Assembly (NCBI RefSeq): GCF_026153205.1 | Contig: NZ_JAPFBW010000013.1 | Coordinates: forward strand, 123,340 to 187,339 | Length of the DNA: 64,000 bases | Direction: 5' to 3' | Origin: Aquabacterium sp. A7-Y | GTDB lineage: Bacteria; Pseudomonadota; Gammaproteobacteria; Burkholderiales; Burkholderiaceae_C | Shown here: in pieces, positions 50,236 to 59,556 of the stretch | How the letters are laid out: each line of letters opens with the position of its first letter | Position numbering within the stretch: the stretch's first letter is position 1 | Notes under the pieces: generated by a model | The model's database searches: none | Seen by the model: the letters and a program-made list of their open reading frames with translations, nothing else | What the model was told of the DNA's origin: nothing | Program-made: the position numbers and the translations under genes

Positions 50236-50264
50236 CGCAATCCTTCCACCCACTTGGAGTTTCC

Positions 50265-51217
50265 ATGGACAGCATTGCGCCCAACTGGCTTTGGGCATTT
50301 TTTGTCGTCTCCGTTCTGGCCGCCCTGTTCGTCGACTTCGTCGTGCTCCGGAAACAGGGCTCGCACGAGGTCTCGGTCAAGGAAGCGATCCATTGGTCGC
50401 TGGCCTGGCTGATGTTGAGCTTCGCCTTCAACGGCCTGTTCTGGTGGGCGCTCTACCAGGACCACGGCGCCGCGGTGGCCAACACGCGCGCGATGGAGTT
50501 CCTCACCGGCTACCTGATCGAGAAGTCGCTGGCGGTGGACAACATCTTCGTCTTCCTGATGATCTTCACCTACTTCGGGGTGCCGGCGGCCTTCCAGAAG
50601 CGGGTGCTGATGATGGGCATCATCGGCGCCATCGTGCTGCGCACGGTGATGATCCTGCTGGGCAGCTGGCTGATCAGCGAGTTCCACTGGCTGCTGTACG
50701 TCTTCGGCGCCTTCCTGCTGGCCACCGGCATCAAGATGTGGTGGGCCGCCGGCCAGGAGCCCGACCTGGAAAGCAACCCGGCGCTGCGGCTGCTGCGCCG
50801 GCTCATCCCGGTGTCCAAGGACTTCGACGGCGAAAAGTTCTTCACGCTGCAGCAGGGCCGCAGGCTGGCGACGCCGCTGCTGCTGGTGGTGCTGCTGGTG
50901 GGCGTGATCGACGTGATCTTCGCGGTCGACTCCATCCCGGCCATCTTCGCGATCACGACCGATCCCTTCATCGTGCTGACCTCGAACATCTTCGCGATCC
51001 TGGGTCTGCGCGCGATGTACTTCCTGCTGGCGGCGATGGCCACCAAGTTCCACCTGCTGAGCTATGGCCTGGCGGTCATCCTGGCCTTCATCGGCACCAA
51101 GATGCTGCTGATCGACGTGGTCAAGATCCCGGTGCTGCTGTCGCTCGCGGTGGTGGTCGGCATCCTGGCGGTCACGATGCTCTGGAGCGTGAAGACCGCC
51201 CCCAGGCTGCCCCAGGG

Positions 51218-51224
<7 letters not shown>
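50265..51224 (+). CDS. alx: TerC-family membrane protein, Alx-like
   Basis: 319 residues with about nine membrane helices. TerC acidic motifs are present: LIEKSLAVDNIFVFLMIFTYF (about 82-102, in part) and GVIDVIFAVDSIPAIFAIT (about 218-236). E. coli Alx is controlled by the same riboswitch class and helps control cytoplasmic manganese. ATG 50265 follows CTTGGAGT. Its stop overlaps the end of the ABC ATPase gene (minus strand) by 7 bp. Confidence 0.92.
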
Positions 51225-52336
<1,112 letters not shown>

Positions 52337-52355
52337 GGTCGATCTCCTCCGTGTA

Positions 52356-53195
52356 TTACTTGACTGCCCCGGCCGTGATGCCGCGAATGAGTTGACGCGA
52401 AAACAGCGCATAGATCACCAGCACCGGCACGATCGCCAGCGTCAGCGAGGCCAGCACCGCGTTCCAGTCGGTGGCGTACTGGCCGATGAACTGCTGCACC
52501 CCCAGCGTGATGGTCTGGGTGCTGTCACCGGGTGCCAGGATGAGCGGGAACCACAGGTCGTTCCAGATCGGCACCATCGTGAACACGCCCACCGTCGCGA
52601 CGGCCGGGCGCACCAGCGGCAGCACCACCTGGAAGAAGATCCTGAATTCGCCCACGCCGTCGCAGCGCGCGGCATCCTTCAGGTCCTGCGGGATCTGGGC
52701 GATGAACTCGCTGAGGATGAACACCGCCAGCGGCAGCCCCTGGGCGGTGTAGACCAGCACCAGGGCGGTCAGCGTGTTGACCAGGTCGAGCTGGACCATC
52801 AACTGGAGAATGCTGACGGTGCCGAGCCGGATGGGCACCATGATGCCGAAGGCGAGGTAGAGCGTGAGCCAGCGCCGCGCCTTGAAGCGGTACTCGGTCA
52901 GCGCCCAGGCGGCCATCGCGCCGAACAGCAGGATCAGCACCAGCGAGGCCACCGTGACCGCCAGGCTGTTGCCGAAAAACAGCGGCACCGCGGACTTGGA
53001 CAGCACCCGCTCGAAGCCGATCACCGACCAGGTCTCGGGCGTCGGCAGGGCCAGCGGGTTCTCGAAGATGGCCGGGCGGCTCTTGAAGGCGTTGATCAGC
53101 ACCAGCGCGATCGGGAACAGCGCCAGCAGGGTGTAGCCGCCGAGCACGGCGTGCACCATGCCCGAACGCAAGCGAGGAAGAGCGGGCTTGTTCAT
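52356..53195 (-). CDS. Sugar ABC importer permease (MalG type)
   Basis: 279 residues, six membrane helices. The cytoplasmic EAA-like loop that contacts the ATPase is DAARCDGVGEFRIFFQVVLPLVRP (about 190-212, in part), typical of MalG-class permeases. ATG at 53193-53195 is 8 bp after the other permease gene; the longer upstream open frame overlaps that gene in another frame and is not coding. Confidence 0.93.
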   Translation of the reverse strand: MNKPALPRLRSGMVHAVLGGYTLLALFPIALVLINAFKSRPAIFENPLALPTPETWSVIGFERVLSKSAVPLFFGNSLAVTVASLVLILLFGAMAAWALTEYRFKARRWLTLYLAFGIMVPIRLGTVSILQLMVQLDLVNTLTALVLVYTAQGLPLAVFILSEFIAQIPQDLKDAARCDGVGEFRIFFQVVLPLVRPAVATVGVFTMVPIWNDLWFPLILAPGDSTQTITLGVQQFIGQYATDWNAVLASLTLAIVPVLVIYALFSRQLIRGITAGAVK

Positions 53196-53203
53196 TGCCG
53201 GCC

Positions 53204-54118
53204 TCAGAAGGTGTAGCGCTGCAGCCGGCGCTGCACCGCGTAGAAGTAGACCGCCACGCCGCTCAGGATGACGCCGAACATCAGCGTCGCCACCGCCGCG
53301 CCCATCGTCGGGCTGCCCACCTGGGATTGATAGCCGAAGAAGGTGCGATAGAAAAAGGTGCCGAGGATGTCGGTGCTGTAGTTGGGCCCGGCCACCGCGC
53401 CCTTGACCGCGTAGACCAGGTCGAAGGCATTGAAGTTGGCGACGAAGGTCAGGATGGTCACCAACCCCAGGGTCGGCAGGATCAGCGGCAGCCGGATCGA
53501 CCAGAACACGCGCCAGGGGCTGGCGCCGTCGACCACGGCGGCCTCGACGATCTCCTCGGGGATCGCGATCAGCGCCGCGTAGATCAGCATCATCGGGATG
53601 CCGACGAACTGCCACACCGACACCAGCGAGAGCGTCACCAGCGCGCTGCCTTCCTCGCCCAGCCAGGGCCTGAACCAGCCCTGCAGCCCGACCCAGCCCA
53701 GCATGGTTTCCGCCACGCCCCACAGCGGAGAAAGAATCAGCTGCCAGACGAAGCCGATGATCACCACCGACAGCAGCGTGGGCAGGAACAGCACCGTGCG
53801 GTAGGCCCCCGCCCCCTTGACGCCGCGCAGCGACAGCAAGGCCGCCAGCAGCAGGCCGATCGGGTTCTGCGCCGCCATGTGGATCAGGAAAAACTCGACG
53901 TTGTTGCGCATCGCATTCCAGAACCCGGCCGACCACCGCGGGTCGGTCAGCAGGGTGTGGAAGTTGGCGAGGCCCGCGAAGTGCCGGGCGCCGCTGTCGT
54001 CGGTGACGTAGAGGCCGAGGCGCAGGGTGTCGATCAGCGGCAGGGCGCTGAAGACCGTGTAGATGGCCAGGGCAGGCAGCAGGAAGGCCGCCACCTGCCA
54101 GGGGGAGACTCGGTTCAT
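53204..54118 (-). CDS. Sugar ABC importer permease (MalF type)
   Basis: 304 residues, six membrane helices, binding-protein-dependent transport permease. The EAA loop is EEIVEAAVVDGASPWRVFWSIRLP (about 188-210, in part). It starts MNRVSPWQVAAFLLPALAIYT. Operon position between binding protein (22-bp gap) and second permease. Substrate probably a mono- or disaccharide; not determined. Confidence 0.94.
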   Translation of the reverse strand: MNRVSPWQVAAFLLPALAIYTVFSALPLIDTLRLGLYVTDDSGARHFAGLANFHTLLTDPRWSAGFWNAMRNNVEFFLIHMAAQNPIGLLLAALLSLRGVKGAGAYRTVLFLPTLLSVVIIGFVWQLILSPLWGVAETMLGWVGLQGWFRPWLGEEGSALVTLSLVSVWQFVGIPMMLIYAALIAIPEEIVEAAVVDGASPWRVFWSIRLPLILPTLGLVTILTFVANFNAFDLVYAVKGAVAGPNYSTDILGTFFYRTFFGYQSQVGSPTMGAAVATLMFGVILSGVAVYFYAVQRRLQRYTF

Positions 54119-54140
54119 GACGAGGTGCCCTCCGGGCCTG

Positions 54141-55397
54141 TCACTTCTGCGGTCCGTACCACTTGGCGAAGCCGGCCTGCATGCGCTCGGCCGCCTGCTT
54201 CGGGGTCATCTTGCCGTTGAGCACCTGGCTGTCGACGTTCCAGAACTCGGTTTCCATGTTGGGCTCGCCGCGGTTCATCACCTGGGCATTGAGCCGGATG
54301 GTCGAGCTGCAGCTCTTGCGCCAGTCCATCATCTGCTTGGCCACCGGGTCCTTCACCGCGATCAGGTGGTTGGACAGCGAGAAAAAGCCGGTCACGCGGT
54401 TGGTGTAAAGGTCGGCGAACTCCTGCGAGCCCAGCCAGGCCAGGAACTTGTAGGCGTCCTCCTTGTTCTTGGACTTGCTGTTCACGCCCATGCCGATGTC
54501 GGTGTGGTCGGAGATGTGGCATCGCGCGCCGGCGTCGGGCACCGGCGGCGGGAAGGCGGCGAAGTCCAGCCCGCCCTGCTGGCGGAAGTAGGCGATGTCC
54601 CAGGAGCCGGCCGGGAAGATCGCGGCCCGCCCGAGCGCGAACAGGTTCTGCGAATCGGCATAGGTCTGCGAGGAGGCGCCCTTGCCGAGGTAGGGGGTCC
54701 ACTTCGCCATGGTGTCCCAGACCCCGACGAACTCGGCGTCGGTGAATTTCTTCTTGCCGTCCAGCAGTGCCTTGCGGCCTTCCTCGCCTTTCCAGTAGTT
54801 CGGGCCGATGCCGGTGTAGACGATCTGGTGCGATTCCCACTGGTCGGCGGTGCCCAGTGCCAGCGGGGTGTACTTGCCGCTGGCCTTCACCGCGTCCAGC
54901 ACCTTGAAGAACTCCTGCTGCGTGACCGGCGGCTTGAGCTTGAGCTCGTTGAAGATCTTCTTGTTGTAGAAGAAGCCGTGGATCACCGAGGCCATCGGCA
55001 TGCAGTAGGTGTCGCGGCCGTCATCGGTCTGCCAGGCGACCTTCGCGGAGTCCGGGAAGTTTTCCATGCCGGGCTTGCCGTCGAGCTTCTCCAGCTGGCC
55101 CTTCTTGTACAGGTTGAGCGACACATCGAAGGCGCGGCAGGTGATCAGGTCGCCCGCCGTGCCGGCGGTGACACGCGCCGTCAGGCTGGAGTCGTATTCG
55201 GTCGGCGCGGTGGGCGCGAACTTGACCGTCACGCCCGGGTGCTTGCGCTGGAAGGCCGGGATGATCTCTTCCTCCCACAGCGTCTTGTCGTCGACGCGCC
55301 AGCTCTCGATCACCACCGTGCCGGCCTGGGCGGCGCAAGTCAGGGCGAGGGCGGAGGCCAGCAGCGCGGGGCGCGCCGTGCGGGGCAGGGCTTTCAT
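54141..55397 (-). CDS. Sugar ABC importer periplasmic binding protein
   Basis: 418 residues, COG1653-type extracellular sugar-binding protein. Signal peptide of about 25 residues ending AAQA before GTVVIESWRVDD. It has the usual two-lobed pattern (AFQRKHPGVTVKFAP near 50, TAGTAGDLITCRAFDVS near 78, GRAAIFPAGSWDIAYFR near 255). ATG 55397 follows AAGGAGA. First gene of the importer operon, divergent from the binding-protein-like/two-component operon; the 333-bp gap contains a possible regulator site. Confidence 0.93.
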   Translation of the reverse strand: MKALPRTARPALLASALALTCAAQAGTVVIESWRVDDKTLWEEEIIPAFQRKHPGVTVKFAPTAPTEYDSSLTARVTAGTAGDLITCRAFDVSLNLYKKGQLEKLDGKPGMENFPDSAKVAWQTDDGRDTYCMPMASVIHGFFYNKKIFNELKLKPPVTQQEFFKVLDAVKASGKYTPLALGTADQWESHQIVYTGIGPNYWKGEEGRKALLDGKKKFTDAEFVGVWDTMAKWTPYLGKGASSQTYADSQNLFALGRAAIFPAGSWDIAYFRQQGGLDFAAFPPPVPDAGARCHISDHTDIGMGVNSKSKNKEDAYKFLAWLGSQEFADLYTNRVTGFFSLSNHLIAVKDPVAKQMMDWRKSCSSTIRLNAQVMNRGEPNMETEFWNVDSQVLNGKMTPKQAAERMQAGFAKWYGPQK

Positions 55398-55730
55398 GTT
55401 CGTCTCCTTGGGTGGGTCTCGGGTCGTTCCCGCGCCGTCGCTTCGAGGCGCGGGGTGGACCTTATCGATGCGGTCCATGTGACACAAACAGGAGGCGCGG
55501 CCCTGTGGGCGAGGGCCGAAAACCGCTTGGCGACTGGCTTGGCCGGCGAGGGCGCGAGCGGCCGGCGTTACGCAACTTTACGTTGGAGGAGCCGCCAGGG
55601 CGGCCTGTCCGCCGGCCGTCTTGCCTCGTCGGCCGCTCATGACCAGCGTGCAAAACCCAAGGGCGCGGGTGCGGCCGCCGGCTTACGATAAATCACCAAA
55701 GCCGGACACTTCTTTCACAGACTTCGCCCC
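55398..55730. other. 333-bp divergent regulatory region
   Basis: Separates the sugar importer operon (minus) from the binding-protein-like/two-component operon (plus). No gene seen. It should contain both promoters. The best site-like element is a direct repeat TTACG-N5-TTACG (listed separately). A more A/T-rich patch lies at about 55680-55725 just before the plus-strand operon. Confidence 0.55.
55568..55582. promoter_or_regulatory. Candidate OmpR-family response-regulator box
   Basis: Direct repeats TTACG (55568-55572) and TTACG (55578-55582) are 10 bp apart, the half-site period used by OmpR/PhoB-type winged-helix regulators. The overlapping CAAC-N5-GTTG (55573-55585) is also an inverted repeat. 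Assignment to the regulator encoded at 57050 is inference from position. Confidence 0.4.
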
Positions 55731-57053
55731 ATGGTTTCGACGGCCCCGCCATCCGCCCCCCACCGCTGCCGCAGGCGCCTGCTGGCTGCCGCACTGCTGG
55801 CCGCGGCCGGCAGCACGGCGGCGGCGCCGCCGGCCGCGATCCCCGAGCCGGCGCCGCCGCAGGCGCTGGACGTGCTGCACTGGTGGACCTCGGTGAGCGA
55901 GCGCCGTGCGGCCGATCATCTCGACGCGCGCCTGGCCGATGTCGGCATCCAGTGGCGCGACAGCCCGATCGCGGGCGGTGCCGGCATGGCGGCCGCCAAG
56001 GTCATGAAGGGCCGACTGCTGAGCGGGCGGCCGCCGGCCGTGTCACAGCTGATCGGCGCGGTGCTGCGCGATTGGGCCGACCTCGGGCTGGTGCTGGAGC
56101 TCGACGCGGTGGCGCGCCAGGGCGAGTGGAGCCGGCTGCTGTTCCCGGCGGTGCAGAGCCACGTGATCCACCGCGGCCATGTCGTGGCCGCGCCGCTGGG
56201 CGTGCACCGCATCAACCTGCTGCTCTACAACCGCCGTCTCTTCACGCGCCTGAAGCTGGCCCCGCCCAAGGACTGGGCCGCGGCCGAGCAAGCCGCGCTG
56301 GCACTGCGCAAGGCCGGCTACGCGCCGGTGGCCTGGAGCGACGAGCCCTGGCAAGTGGCCACCGTCTTCGAGGCCCTGCTGCTGTCCGAGGGCGGCCCGA
56401 GGCTCTACCAGCAGTTGATCGTCTCCCGCGAGCCCGAGGCTTATGCCGAGGCTGCCGTGGGGCGCGCGCTGGAACGGCTGCGCTGGTGGCGCGCGCTCGG
56501 CTCGGCCGGTGAGCGCCCCTGGACCGAGGCGGCCCGCGAGGTCGCGCACGACCGCGCCGGCATGCTGATCATGGGCGACTGGGCCAAGGGCGAGCTGATC
56601 GCGCTGGGCTCGGAGTTGGGCGAGAGCTTCGACTGCCTGCCGGTGCCCGGCACCGCCGGCAGCCACCTCTACAGCATCGACACCCTCGCCATGCTGACCG
56701 GCGACTACTCCCGCCAGGCCGCGCAGGAGCGCATGGCCGCCCATCTCTTCAGCCTGCCGGTGCAGCAGGGCTACAACCGCCTCAAGGGGTCGGTGCCGGT
56801 GCGTCGCGACATCGACCCGCTGGGCCTGGACAGCTGCGCGCGCGATTCCTGGCAGACCTTCGCCAACCCGAGTGCGCCGCGCCTGCCCAGCCTGGCCCAC
56901 CGCATGGCCGCCGACGAGGCCTTGAAAGACGCCCTGATCGCCGCCGTGCACCGCTACGCCGTCGACGAGCGCCAGGACACCGAGGCGACCCAGCGCCGCC
57001 TTGCGACCCTGGTGCGCGCGCTGCACAAGCCCACGCCTGCCGCCCCCCGATGA
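55731..57053 (+). CDS. Sugar-binding protein homologue in a two-component operon
   Basis: 440 residues, periplasmic. Signal peptide (about 14-32, LLAAALLAAAGSTAAA) and then a GtsA/GltB-like extracellular solute-binding fold: DVLHWWTSVSERRAADHL (about 47-64), SPIAGGAGMAAAKVM (about 80-94), GHVVAAPLGVHRINLLLYNRRLF (about 147-169, in part) and MLIMGDWAKGEL. Its stop overlaps the start of a response regulator gene (ATGA), which in turn overlaps a sensor kinase gene, with no transport permease in the operon. A role as ligand-presenting partner of the kinase, rather than in transport, is inferred. It differs clearly from the true importer binding protein across the intergenic region. Confidence 0.85.
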   Translation: MVSTAPPSAPHRCRRRLLAAALLAAAGSTAAAPPAAIPEPAPPQALDVLHWWTSVSERRAADHLDARLADVGIQWRDSPIAGGAGMAAAKVMKGRLLSGRPPAVSQLIGAVLRDWADLGLVLELDAVARQGEWSRLLFPAVQSHVIHRGHVVAAPLGVHRINLLLYNRRLFTRLKLAPPKDWAAAEQAALALRKAGYAPVAWSDEPWQVATVFEALLLSEGGPRLYQQLIVSREPEAYAEAAVGRALERLRWWRALGSAGERPWTEAAREVAHDRAGMLIMGDWAKGELIALGSELGESFDCLPVPGTAGSHLYSIDTLAMLTGDYSRQAAQERMAAHLFSLPVQQGYNRLKGSVPVRRDIDPLGLDSCARDSWQTFANPSAPRLPSLAHRMAADEALKDALIAAVHRYAVDERQDTEATQRRLATLVRALHKPTPAAPR

Positions 57054-57760
57054 AACGCACCATCCTCGTGGTCGACGACGACCAGAAGATCCGCAGCCTG
57101 CTCAAGACCTATCTGGAGAAAAACCAGTACGAGGTGCGGCTCGCGCACGACGGCGTCAGCTTCCTGTCGGAGTTCGAACGCTTTCGCGACGAGCTGAGCC
57201 TGTGCGTGCTCGACGTGATGCTGCCCGACACCGACGGCTTCGCGCTGTGCCAGCAGGTGCGGCGGCGCTCCGAGGTACCGGTCATCATGCTGACCGCCAG
57301 CGCCGACGAGACCGACCGGGTGGTCGGCCTGGAGCTGGGCGCCGACGACTACATCGGCAAGCCCTTCAGCCCGCGCGAGCTGCTGGCCCGCATCAAGGCG
57401 ATCCACCGCCGCACCGGGCTGGAGCGGGGCAGCCCGCCGCGCTATTACCGCTTCCACGGCTTCGTACTCGACGCCCTGGAACGCGCCCTGATCGCCCCCG
57501 ACGGCAGCAGCTCGGACCTGACCGGCATGGATTACCAACTGCTCAAGCTGTTCCTCGACCATCCCGGCGAGGTGCTGGACCGCAACCGGCTCGCCGAGGC
57601 CACCCGCGGCCGGGACCTCGGTCCGCTCGACCGCGCCCTGGACGTGCAGGTCAGCCGCCTGCGCCAGCGCCTTCACGACGACGGCAAGCAGCCCAGCCTG
57701 ATCAAGACGGTGCGCGGCATCGGCTACGTGCTCAGCACCACGGTGGAGGTTGGCGCGTGA
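57050..57760 (+). CDS. OmpR-family response regulator (GltR-like)
   Basis: 236 residues. Receiver domain with DDD (9-11), phospho-acceptor Asp55 (CVLDVMLPD), LTASADE and IGKPFSPRE; winged-helix domain (about 130-230) with TGMDYQLLKLFLDHPGEVLDR (in part), DRALDVQVSRLRQRL and TVRGIGYVL. Start overlaps the binding-protein gene stop, stop overlaps the kinase GTG (GTGA). Likely controls the divergent sugar importer. Confidence 0.94.
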   Translation: MKRTILVVDDDQKIRSLLKTYLEKNQYEVRLAHDGVSFLSEFERFRDELSLCVLDVMLPDTDGFALCQQVRRRSEVPVIMLTASADETDRVVGLELGADDYIGKPFSPRELLARIKAIHRRTGLERGSPPRYYRFHGFVLDALERALIAPDGSSSDLTGMDYQLLKLFLDHPGEVLDRNRLAEATRGRDLGPLDRALDVQVSRLRQRLHDDGKQPSLIKTVRGIGYVLSTTVEVGA

Positions 57761-59316
57761 GGGCGGCGGTCGAGACCGCGATCGAAGCCGACCCGGGCGA
57801 CGACAGCGAACACGCCGCCCTGCCGGGCGAAGCCGGCGCGACCCGGCCGGCCTGGCGTCGCTGGCTGACCTGGCGCCGCCTCGGCGACTTGTTCGGCAAC
57901 ACGCTGCAAGGCCGCTTTTCGCTGGTGATGGTGGTCGGCGTGCTGCTGGCCCAGCTGGCGACCAACCTGCTGTGGGCGCAGCAGCTGCGGACGCGGGCCC
58001 GGGCCGAGGCGGAACAGGCGGCCCACCACGTGGCGATCGGCGCGGCCGGCGCGATCCGCTCCTTCCGCGATCTGCCGGTGAACTTCCGCCCGCTGCTGAT
58101 CGAGCAGCTGCGCAGCATGGGCGGCACGCGATTTTTCGTCTTCGTGAACCGCGAGCCGGTCAAGGTGGACCCGGTGCAGGGCGAGCCGCTGGCCCAGCTG
58201 GTGGCCCGCACGATGGCGCAGACCCTGCAGCAGCAGGCCCCGGTGGACGGCAACGTGCAGGTGGCACTGGCCTGGCCGCACGACCTGCACGTCTCGCCCG
58301 ACGGCGTGAACCTGCAGGACCTGCCCGAGGGCTGGATCGACAGCACCCTGCTGTCGCCGTCGCGCCCGGCCCCCATCGTCGTGATCCAGGCCGAGATCGA
58401 GGCCGGCAGCTGGCTCTACCTGGCTTCGGCCATGCCCGACCCCTACTTCCTGGAGAACGCCAACCCCTATGCCTTCGACCGCCTGCTGCCGCAGGTGATC
58501 ACCCTGGGCGCGGTGCTGCTGCTGTCGATCGCCGTGGTGCGCACGCTGACGCGACCGCTGGCCCGCCTGGGCCGCGCCGCGACGGCCTTCGGCAAGGGCA
58601 TCAGCGCCGACCCGCTGCCGGTCGCCGGCACGCGCGAGGTGCAGCGCACCATCCGCGCCTTCAATGACATGCAGGAGCGCATCCAGCGCTACCTGATGGA
58701 CCGCGAGCGCCTGTTCGCGACCATCTCGCACGACCTGCGCACGCCCATCACGCGGCTCAAGCTGCGCACCGAGCTGCTCGACGACGAGGCCCTGCAAGCC
58801 GATTTCCACGAGGACCTCGACGACCTCGACATGATGGTCAAGGGCGCGCTGCAAAGCGTGAAGGACACCGACATCCACGAAAACCAGGTGCTGCTGCGGC
58901 TCGACCAGCTGCTGGAGCGCCTGGCCCGCGACGCCCGCATGGCGGGCCGCGAAGTGAGCCTGGAAGCCGAGCCGTTGACGGTGCGGGTCAAGCCGCTGGC
59001 GCTCAAGCGCGCGCTCACCAACCTGCTGGACAACGCGCTGCAATACGGCGAGCGGGCCGACATCCGGCTGGTCAGCGGACCGGAGCGGGTCACCCTCACC
59101 CTCCGCGACCACGGCCCCGGCGTCCCCGAGGCCGCGCTTGACAAGCTCGGGCAGCCCTATGTCCGCCTCGAGCACGGCCGCCGCACGCGTCGCGAAGGCA
59201 TGGGCCTGGGCCTGGGCATCGCCCGCAATGTGGTGCATGCGCACGGCGGCCAGCTGCGCCTGTCCAACCACCCGGAAGGCGGCCTGGTGGCGACCGTGCT
59301 GCTGCCTTTGGCCTGA
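57757..59316 (+). CDS. EnvZ/GtrS-like sensor histidine kinase
   Basis: 519 residues. Cytoplasmic N-terminus of about 50 residues (acidic, Ala-rich), membrane helix 1 (about 55-75), periplasmic sensor (about 80-240), membrane helix 2 (about 248-266), HAMP, HisKA with His325 (TISHDLRTPITRL) and HATPase with NLLDNALQYG, DHGPGVP and GLGLGIARNVV. The GTG start overlaps the regulator stop. The operon partner binding protein suggests sugar sensing. About 160 bp later an intrinsic terminator ends the unit. Confidence 0.93.
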   Translation: MRAAVETAIEADPGDDSEHAALPGEAGATRPAWRRWLTWRRLGDLFGNTLQGRFSLVMVVGVLLAQLATNLLWAQQLRTRARAEAEQAAHHVAIGAAGAIRSFRDLPVNFRPLLIEQLRSMGGTRFFVFVNREPVKVDPVQGEPLAQLVARTMAQTLQQQAPVDGNVQVALAWPHDLHVSPDGVNLQDLPEGWIDSTLLSPSRPAPIVVIQAEIEAGSWLYLASAMPDPYFLENANPYAFDRLLPQVITLGAVLLLSIAVVRTLTRPLARLGRAATAFGKGISADPLPVAGTREVQRTIRAFNDMQERIQRYLMDRERLFATISHDLRTPITRLKLRTELLDDEALQADFHEDLDDLDMMVKGALQSVKDTDIHENQVLLRLDQLLERLARDARMAGREVSLEAEPLTVRVKPLALKRALTNLLDNALQYGERADIRLVSGPERVTLTLRDHGPGVPEAALDKLGQPYVRLEHGRRTRREGMGLGLGIARNVVHAHGGQLRLSNHPEGGLVATVLLPLA

Positions 59317-59423
59317 GCCTCCTGCACCTGTCGGCGCCTGGAGTCTTCACCGCGCGATTGTTGCGAAACCGCCTCACCGGGCGCTCTCGCGCACGGAAAT
59401 TGCTCCCTTTTTGCCTTGGCTCA

Positions 59424-59442
59424 AATACGAATTGTTATCATT
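59424..59442. promoter_or_regulatory. Candidate Fur box
   Basis: Read on the minus strand, AATGATAACAATTCGTATT matches the 19-bp Fur consensus at 11 of 19 positions, in an A/T-rich patch 115-133 bp upstream of the TonB receptor gene. A weak -35/-10 pair (TTGCCT 59411-59416, TATCAT 59436-59441) overlaps it. Iron-repressed expression fits the gene. Confidence 0.55.
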
Positions 59443-59475
59443 AGCGTGTTGACCGCTTCGTCCAGCCAGCTTACG

Positions 59476-59501
59476 GCGCGCGATTTTTCGCGCGCTTTTT
59501 T
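59476..59501 (+). terminator. Strong intrinsic terminator in the TonB receptor leader
   Basis: GCGCGCGA (59476-59483) pairs with TCGCGCGC (59488-59495), loop TTTT, followed by six T. It may end the two-component operon. It also lies downstream of the Fur box and promoter candidate and 55 bp before the receptor start, so it could act as a leader attenuator. Confidence 0.88.
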
Positions 59502-59556
59502 GTGCCAGCCAAGGCCTGCCCGGTCGCTTGTTTCCATACCCAATCGGAGCTGAGAC

